Assembly: GCF_000699445.3 (NCBI RefSeq)
Contig: NC_067198.1
Span: 32,082,536 to 32,146,535, forward strand
DNA from: Schistosoma haematobium
Lineage: Eukaryota > Platyhelminthes > Trematoda > Strigeidida > Schistosomatidae
DNA: 64,000 bases
Reading direction: 5' to 3'
In this document: piece by piece, positions 57,850-64,000 of the stretch
How the letters are laid out: every line of letters begins with the position of its first letter
Numbering within the stretch: the first letter of the stretch is position 1
Program-made: the position numbers and the translations under genes
The notes under the pieces: generated by a model
The model's input: the letters and a program-made list of their open reading frames with translations, nothing else
What the model was told of the DNA's origin: nothing
The model's database searches: none

Positions 57850-58470
57850 TCACTATGGCGATTTGTGGTGATTGTAGTATTCTCGCAGTTGAAATAATGA
57901 GTTGATCTCAGCTGGACCACCACTGAAATCCTGGAAGCACAGAATGACCATTTTTTCCTAGTATAGGACTCCTAAGCAGCGCACAACTACGAACCTGAAG
58001 GTGAGATTCGAAACCAGGACCTCCATTCTCGGGCTCGAACGCTTAACCTCTAGACCGTTGGGTCAACATCTAACGGTGTTAATGTCTGACGTTTGTTATG
58101 AAAATACTACAATCTTCACGAATTTCCGTACTGATAAAAATCATGTGCTTGTTTGTGACTAGCTTCAATGTGTAACGTCTAGAGTTATAGTGAGAAGCCG
58201 TGACCAGTGGAATCAAATCTGAGTCGAGTGTGAGGCAGTTACCCACCTCAAACAATAGAAGAAGGGTTACGCAAAAATATCGATCGATCGTAGTTAGACA
58301 TTACCATTAAGCGTTCGCGCACGTAAACATAGGTCCTGGGTTTCAGTCCTACATTCAGGATCGTAAATGTACGCTGCTTAGGAGTCCCATACTAGGAAAA
58401 AATGGTAATTCTATATTTCCACGTTCTCAGTGGTGGTGTAACTGAGATTTACTCATTATTTCAACTGCGA
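57850..58470 (+). mobile_element. Head-to-head SINE of the diverged subfamily
   Basis: A minus-strand SINE (57890-58090), a spacer (about 58150-58270, gtgagaagccgtgaccagtg...) and a plus-strand SINE (58290-58470) form the same layout as 15569-16036. Possible target duplication aaatatttYtt (57839-57849 and 58471-58481). Both hammerhead positions carry CTTAGGA and a run of A in place of GAAA (57936-57984 on minus, 58371-58418 on plus), so both arms appear dead. Confidence 0.72.
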
Positions 58471-58481
58471 AAATATTTCTT

Positions 58482-59356
58482 AACCTGAATCAATTTAGAA
58501 GTGTATACCATTAATGATTTAGAGGATTAGAGAACTTATACCATATAAATATTTCAACCGTATCGATAACACATTATCTGACGTTTGACACATTTTTATT
58601 GTGATTGGTACAATAAATTATATTCATTTTACCAAATTTGTATACGTTTTGTTTTGTAGATTCTCATGTTGAGTGTTTTTAAGTCTAATTAATTGATTAA
58701 GTGTTAGTAAGGCTTTTTAACTTATCCTTGTTGAAGTTCAGGATTTTGATTGCTCACTCTTAGTTGGCATAAAAGCGTCCTACGCTGATTTCCTTTATCA
58801 AACATTTTGTAACAAGTTTTAGTATATTTGGTTTGTGGTTAGTAGCGGAAGTCATGATGTGCATTAGGTTTAGATTGAAATTCTTATTCCTAGTGTCGAT
58901 GCACGTGCAGGTTTGAACCTATCAATAGCCGGATGGAGCTACACCCAAGAGGCGTGTTCCAAACAAGACTTATAGTACATCCTGGATTAGTAATGGAAAT
59001 CAAAACGCGTTTTTAGTCCTTTTCGGCACAACAGAATATAGTTGGATACATTATACCAACGTATTTTATTCATTCGACCTATTCTAACATTAACTATGAA
59101 TAGAAAAAAAATTGAGTAGGACAAATATAAACTTGGTAACGTTTTTAAATTGTTAAATTACAATGTTATTTTTCATTACCATAGTAACAATTTACTTTGC
59201 TTTTAATATTCGTATTTCGATAGCGGTTCAATTCTTTTCTTTGGTGTAAATGAATGATCTTTCTGTCTAATGATTTTTCTCATTGTTAAAGCACATGGTT
59301 TTCGGAGATTTTTGAACTTTTTGTAGTTCACATCATTGACTGTTCCTAGTTAGAAT
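58482..59356. other. AT-rich spacer
   Basis: No gene or repeat recognised. A short GC-richer patch lies near 58900-58990. Confidence 0.6.
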
Positions 59357-59677
59357 AAACCGTTAAAAGTAATGAAACAATAGATATTTACTTACTTCTA
59401 CCATAGGACTTCTCAGAAGTGAGTATTCGTCACCAAACCATCGAAAATCGAACCAACAAACTTCAGCAACGAATGATGATTGCACTGTATCATGAATCAA
59501 TTGGAGTTAGACATACACACTATTTTAACGGTTCAGTAGTATAGAAGTGAGACGTGCGCATACCAAACTGAAGGTTGTTGGTTCGAATGTTGATGGTTTG
59601 GTGATCAATGCTCACTTCTGAAGAGTTCTGTAGTAGAAGGAAGTAGATATTTATTGTTTCGTTGTTTTTAACGGTTT
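59357..59677 (+). mobile_element. Small foldback tRNA-like element
   Basis: The left arm 59357-59480 is repeated in reverse complement at about 59560-59677 (aaaccgttaaaa..., gaaacaatagatattta, cagaagtgagtattcgtcac, caaaccatcgaaaatcgaac). The forward arm has a B-box-like ggttcgaatg and a hammerhead-like ttctgaagagttctgtagta that lacks the GAAA. It looks like a distant relative of the hammerhead SINEs in head-to-head form, with a spacer of about 80 bp including ttggagttagacata. Confidence 0.65.
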
Positions 59678-62390
59678 TTTCTAACAAGGAAAATTCAGTG
59701 ATATGTACCAAACAAAATACAAGTAAAAATTGACACGATGATACCCAGATGAATTTTGATCCCTTCACTATCCTCCTTTTCATTAAAATCATCATCAGTG
59801 TGGTGTTTTGGCCGTTTGTATGTTTGGATCTATCATGGAGGTGTATAGAGGTGTAGATTATGCGAATATTGAGTAGAGTAAAAAAATAAAGACTATAGTT
59901 AAGAACAGAAAATGAACACAATCGATAATAATTAATAATGTATGATTACAAATTCAAGACAGCTTGTAAAGTTGAAACAATTGGTTGGCAAGGTTAATTT
60001 TAAAGCGCCTTACATTATTTATACTCACGTTGTAGTGAACAAGAACGAATGTACTCGACACAAAATTACGGGACTTGTTAATAAAATCTAACAATCATAA
60101 AGCGAATGCTTAATTTGCAAAATTTTCATCAATTGTCTCAAAATGACTCAGACTTGATTGCTCTTGCATTTTCATACAAATTGAATTCTGTTTCCATTCT
60201 TTACTGTTTGATTCTCTTGTCTCTACTGCCAGACCTTCTGTTCACGACTAACATAATATACTACTTATGTCAATATAAGTAGCACACACCACAACGTATC
60301 GCAAAACTATTATTAACACTAAAATATCATGTTCAATGAACGCATAAAGTAGAAGAGAATTGAACAAGTGTTATTTCTGATCTAAATTAAAATGCTTTTA
60401 GTATAATATACAAGTGAATAAAATTAATCAAATTAACGTTGAATTGGATCATTCGTTAAATGGTGGACAGAAATAAATGACAAATACATTTGATCTTATT
60501 TATCTTCAGAAATATAGTTTTCAATCTCGTTTGAATGAAAAATAACCTCCATTAAGTCTTCTGACAGTTACTTTTTTGAATCTTTATTTGTACATAACAC
60601 AGTAACTTATATCCTAGTGAAGATTAAATTACTCGTAACTTCTGAGAGCTATTAATGGACTAATATTATATCTATATTCCTATTGTGTAACTGTTCAGTA
60701 ACTAAATTATGTATATTTATATTCCTCTTATCATAAGCTTTGTTTTGATTTGTAGACTATTATTCTATGATTTACTATTCCTATGTTATATCCAGTTTAT
60801 TAATTACAGTTTCCCATAATCACAGCCTCTTTTGGCTAGATTTTGTACAAATGTTATTTTTTATTTTATGGTGTGATGTGGTTTGATGTGTTATTATATA
60901 AACCAGATATGTTTGAAATAAGTGATTCGTACACTGGAAGCTGGTATTGGTGTTCTGGACTCAACTGGTAGGGCTAGGAGGAAAAGAACCAATAAAGACA
61001 CTAGGCTGCTCATGCCGGGCGACACGACATTGGTTTGGCACGGTGTTAAGATTGGATAAGTCGTATTTCGATTGGTGAATAAATCATGCTATAAATAGCC
61101 GGGCTAAAAGTCATAACAGTAACTATAATTTTTGTTTTGATGATATCATTTTTAAAATTTATTTTTCTAGGCCATACTTTTTGCCTTCTTAATTAAACAG
61201 ACTTGCTTCACTTTATTTCCTAATTAATATTAACTTATGTCCAGTTAGTTTATTACATAACCATTTAATTTTAAGTTTATAACCTTTTGTTACTATCCTA
61301 ACCAACATTCCAGAACTTCTTTTTACACATGATAATTATTTACAACATTTTATCTAACCATTTTTTAAAGCTTGATCTGGCTTTTTACTACACCATACCG
61401 ATACAAGTTGACGTTATCTTCTAACTATAAATATATTAAACTTCTTAAGTATAGTTGGATAGTTGCAAACAATCTAATCTAAGATGTACGTTTCGCACAC
61501 TTTTGGAATTATCAGCTAGACGCACATACATCGCAGTGTTGATGATCACATCACCACTCGAAGCCAATACCTATTGCTTCAGACGCCTGAGGAGTTATCT
61601 ATTTAACTACTGAGTACAGATAACCACATGCTGAATTTTCGTTCATTTGGAAAGGTTGATTGAATCTTACTGTTCCAGATGTCAAGAACTGCAATCGACC
61701 GGTCTCTTTTAAAATGTTCATCCTGTGTGGATTGTCTTGATACTAGTATTCAGTCACAAAGACTGCTAGGCACTATCCAACTCTGTTTAAAATGCTTGCC
61801 ACTTAATTGTAGCATCAAAGTAAGTACTACATATACTAAAAAAACTAATTTAAGACTCTAGCATCTTCAACGAAAGGTTCATACAACCCTTACAAATAAA
61901 TTATATTAAACGTTACCGGTCATTTTTTCATATCAAAGTATTAAAACTTGTAATCAGTTGGTAAGATCCTGAAGAGGGGAAATAATGAATTCATATCTTA
62001 CTGCTTCAATGGATCGATCTCGTTCTAAACTGAAAGATTATAATTTTCTTTACAGTTTATCAATATTCTATTCCCTTTGATGAAAAAAACAAACAAAAAA
62101 AATTAAAGTTTACAAATCAACAACTGACCGAATCTTAATCATTCCTAATTTGCAACTTATTTATATCCTGTCCTTTAATTATCTAAATACTCAAAAAAAG
62201 AAATATGTTTAATTGAATTTTCAAAATGACAATTACATTTTGTCTTTAAAAGAATTGTCGATATACATATAGATTCATTAGTTCTAGGTTATGTTGGTTG
62301 AGTTGTACACAATAAACAATTAAAGATAGATACACGTATATAAAAGATCTAATTTAAGTTTTTTACTTTACAATAATGATTATTCATAAG
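59678..62390. other. AT-rich stretch with one dispersed repeat
   Basis: Holds the reversed hairpin-ended repeat at 60100-60292. The rest shows nothing I can name. A GC-richer patch at 60940-61070 is of unknown origin. Confidence 0.6.
60100..60292 (-). repeat. Unclassified dispersed repeat with hairpin end (copy 5, reversed)
   Basis: It ends ataagtagcacacaccaca, the reverse of the family terminus, preceded by tactacttatgtcaatataa (hairpin). The inner part ttttcatcaattgtctcaaa matches the reversed copy at 20920. Confidence 0.68.
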
Positions 62391-62702
62391 TATCAGAAGG
62401 GGTTTTGAGATGGTAGTAATTTCAACAGTTGAGATCATGAGTCAAATGAAGCTAGACCATGGTGGATGTGTTGCTCGATTTCGTGGATTAGTTGAAGCTG
62501 GACATTAACACCGTTAGACGCCGGCTCAGTGGTCTAGTTGGTTAAGCGCCTGGCGCGAGACTGATAGGTTCTGGGGTCAAATACCGCGGGGTCGTGGATG
62601 CACACTGCTGAGGAGTACCGCAATAGGACGAAACGGCTGTCCGGTGCTTCCAGGTTTTCCATGGTGGTCTAGCTTCAATTGACTCATGATCTCAACTGTT
62701 GA
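62391..62702 (+). mobile_element. Hammerhead SINE with short inverted left arm
   Basis: The left arm (62391-62466) is the reversed tail only (tcagaaggggttttgagatg ... gctagaccatgg). It is followed by a short spacer piece (cgatttcgtggattagttga) and a forward SINE with head ggtctagttggttaagcgcc, a degenerate B-box, hammerhead and tail. A possible 8-bp target duplication gattattc is seen at 62378-62385 and 62703-62710. Confidence 0.75.
62602..62647 (+). ncRNA. Hammerhead ribozyme, partly degraded stem II
   Basis: Core CTGAGGA (62608-62614), stem II GTAC/GGAC with one mismatch, GAAA (62630-62633), triplet GTC (62639-62641), stem I ACACTG/CGGTGC with one wobble and one outer mismatch. All invariant core bases are present; activity is plausible but weakened. 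Confidence 0.68.
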
Positions 62703-64000
62703 GATTATTCCCAACGTGGTTATCGAATTTGTTATCTGTAAATTATCTTAAAAGTTGTAGTTGTAATATATGACATTTAAAACTTTAACGATAAATGATA
62801 AGTAGTAAACTCTCATTTAATTCTTAGGCAACATTAAATCTTAAACTGCACTATCCTAGTGGATACAAATAAGTATGCAGTTTGAATTTATAGTTTTTTT
62901 TTTAAGTATGTGTGAGAATATGTAAATTAAAATGGAAAGAGAATACTGGAAAAAATATCTTCAAATCATATTAGTTTTAACAAAATCAACTGAACTATTG
63001 ATAGTTTCTCGAAATTTCAGGGGAAAGTAATGATTTCTCGAGACAGCCTATGTGAAAGTGAATTAGAAATTCACTAAGTGAAGATGATGTCTTAGTGTGA
63101 ACTAGCTGGAGTTAAGTATACAGCGTTTTGTATTACAACTTGGTGTGATTTGCGGTTTACTAAAGTGTGAAATTGTCTTAAGTCTGAAAAGAAGACGAAC
63201 AAATCACACAATGCTCTCTGGTATACAGTGACTTCTTGATCGATGTCAGGTTGTAGTGACAAAAACAATTATCTAAATCGACAGTGCACTTGAATGCAAT
63301 TAGATCTTATTCCAAGTAATATAAAACATATAATTTTAGACAGTGTATTTCATTCCACACAATTGGTTCTATTCACAAATCTGAACAAAGAAGGAAAGAC
63401 AATATTCTGTGAATACGATGAATTCATTGTATTTTGTTGCTTTTTATTTAGATACACACAAGCTACTTTGGCTAACTATTTCTAATATATATATGCTTAA
63501 AGTAAATCCACATAATGGATTGTATGCATGTGTGTATATCTTGGATTGAATGATCTATTTATTAAACATTCATTTATCATAGAACAAATGATTTCAATGA
63601 TTTGAAATCTAACTATTTATAGAGAATTCATGTTATAACATCATAAAGTAGTTATCAAATTGAATTATATCAATATGTATATATGATTTGTTAATGAATA
63701 ATGAGCATTTGTTGTATAATAAACTATAATTCAAATTATTCAACAATCTAGTTTTTGTACGGATTTCCATAATTGCTCCTATCAAATATCTGGTACTTTT
63801 TCTCCAAAAGCTTCTGAATAAAATGCATTGATAATGCATGATATAGTTATTTTTAAAAGATACATTTCATCATGAACAACCATCAAACATATAATTATTA
63901 ATGTCTAAAAAGCATTTAATATCTGTTTGATTTTAATATGAGACTCATCAGCCTTGGCCAATTACAATTTTATATGGGGTTGAGTTCAAAACTTTATGGT
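62703..64000. other. AT-rich end of the window
   Basis: No gene, RNA or repeat family recognised. Frames of 60-70 codons show no homology. Confidence 0.6.

Noticed and set aside
59520..59921. 133-codon minus-strand frame
   Set aside because: It overlaps the foldback element at 59357-59677, has no recognisable domain, and is low-complexity and hydrophobic by chance.
1..64000. CRISPR arrays, bacterial operons, rRNA genes
   Set aside because: No regularly spaced repeats, no ribosome-binding sites or polycistronic layout, and no rRNA-like conserved blocks. The window is eukaryotic.

Overview
The window looks like nuclear DNA of a blood fluke (Schistosoma or a close relative). The base composition is AT-rich, and introns range from 33 bp to nearly 5 kb. 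(TA)n microsatellites are frequent. There are decayed RTE-type retrotransposon tails, and several tRNA-headed SINEs carry hammerhead ribozymes, as in the SM-alpha family of schistosomes. Genus is inferred from these traits and from protein relatedness; species cannot be decided without a search.

Two genuine protein genes were recognised, arranged tail to tail. (1) Positions 59-8357 (+) hold the last six exons of a beta-catenin gene. It starts inside the armadillo domain, so the N-terminus lies outside the window. Two mini-introns (33 and 37 bp) are followed by larger ones. (2) Positions 13674-43231 (-) hold an 11-exon half-type ABC transporter of the ABCB6/HMT1 class. It has an extra N-terminal TMD0, a six-helix core domain and one complete nucleotide-binding domain, spread over about 30 kb by repeat-filled introns. 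I rebuilt the reading frame across all ten introns; every junction has GT-AG ends and keeps phase.

The convergent intergenic space (8358-13673) holds a decayed retrotransposon tail and a 758-bp element with about 80-bp inverted repeats. The ~20 kb upstream of ABCB6 (43232-64000) has no gene I can identify. It holds a short non-autonomous LTR retrotransposon with paired 166/167-bp LTRs, a histone H2A pseudogene fragment fused to a mobile repeat, and a cluster of hammerhead SINEs.

The most interesting signal is that the hammerhead SINEs are not simple one-way insertions. Several are head-to-head units: an inverted copy of the 3' part, a central spacer of about 130-150 bp, then a forward copy with tRNA-like head, hammerhead and tail. 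One such unit (15569-16036) has a perfect 13-bp target-site duplication outside the whole structure, so the inverted composite appears to have inserted as one piece. A second (53486-54043) keeps a hammerhead in each arm, in opposite orientations. The hammerhead core here is CUGAGGA rather than the usual CUGAUGA, a change at the tolerant position 7. Repeat boundaries below are approximate unless a duplication or LTR end fixes them.
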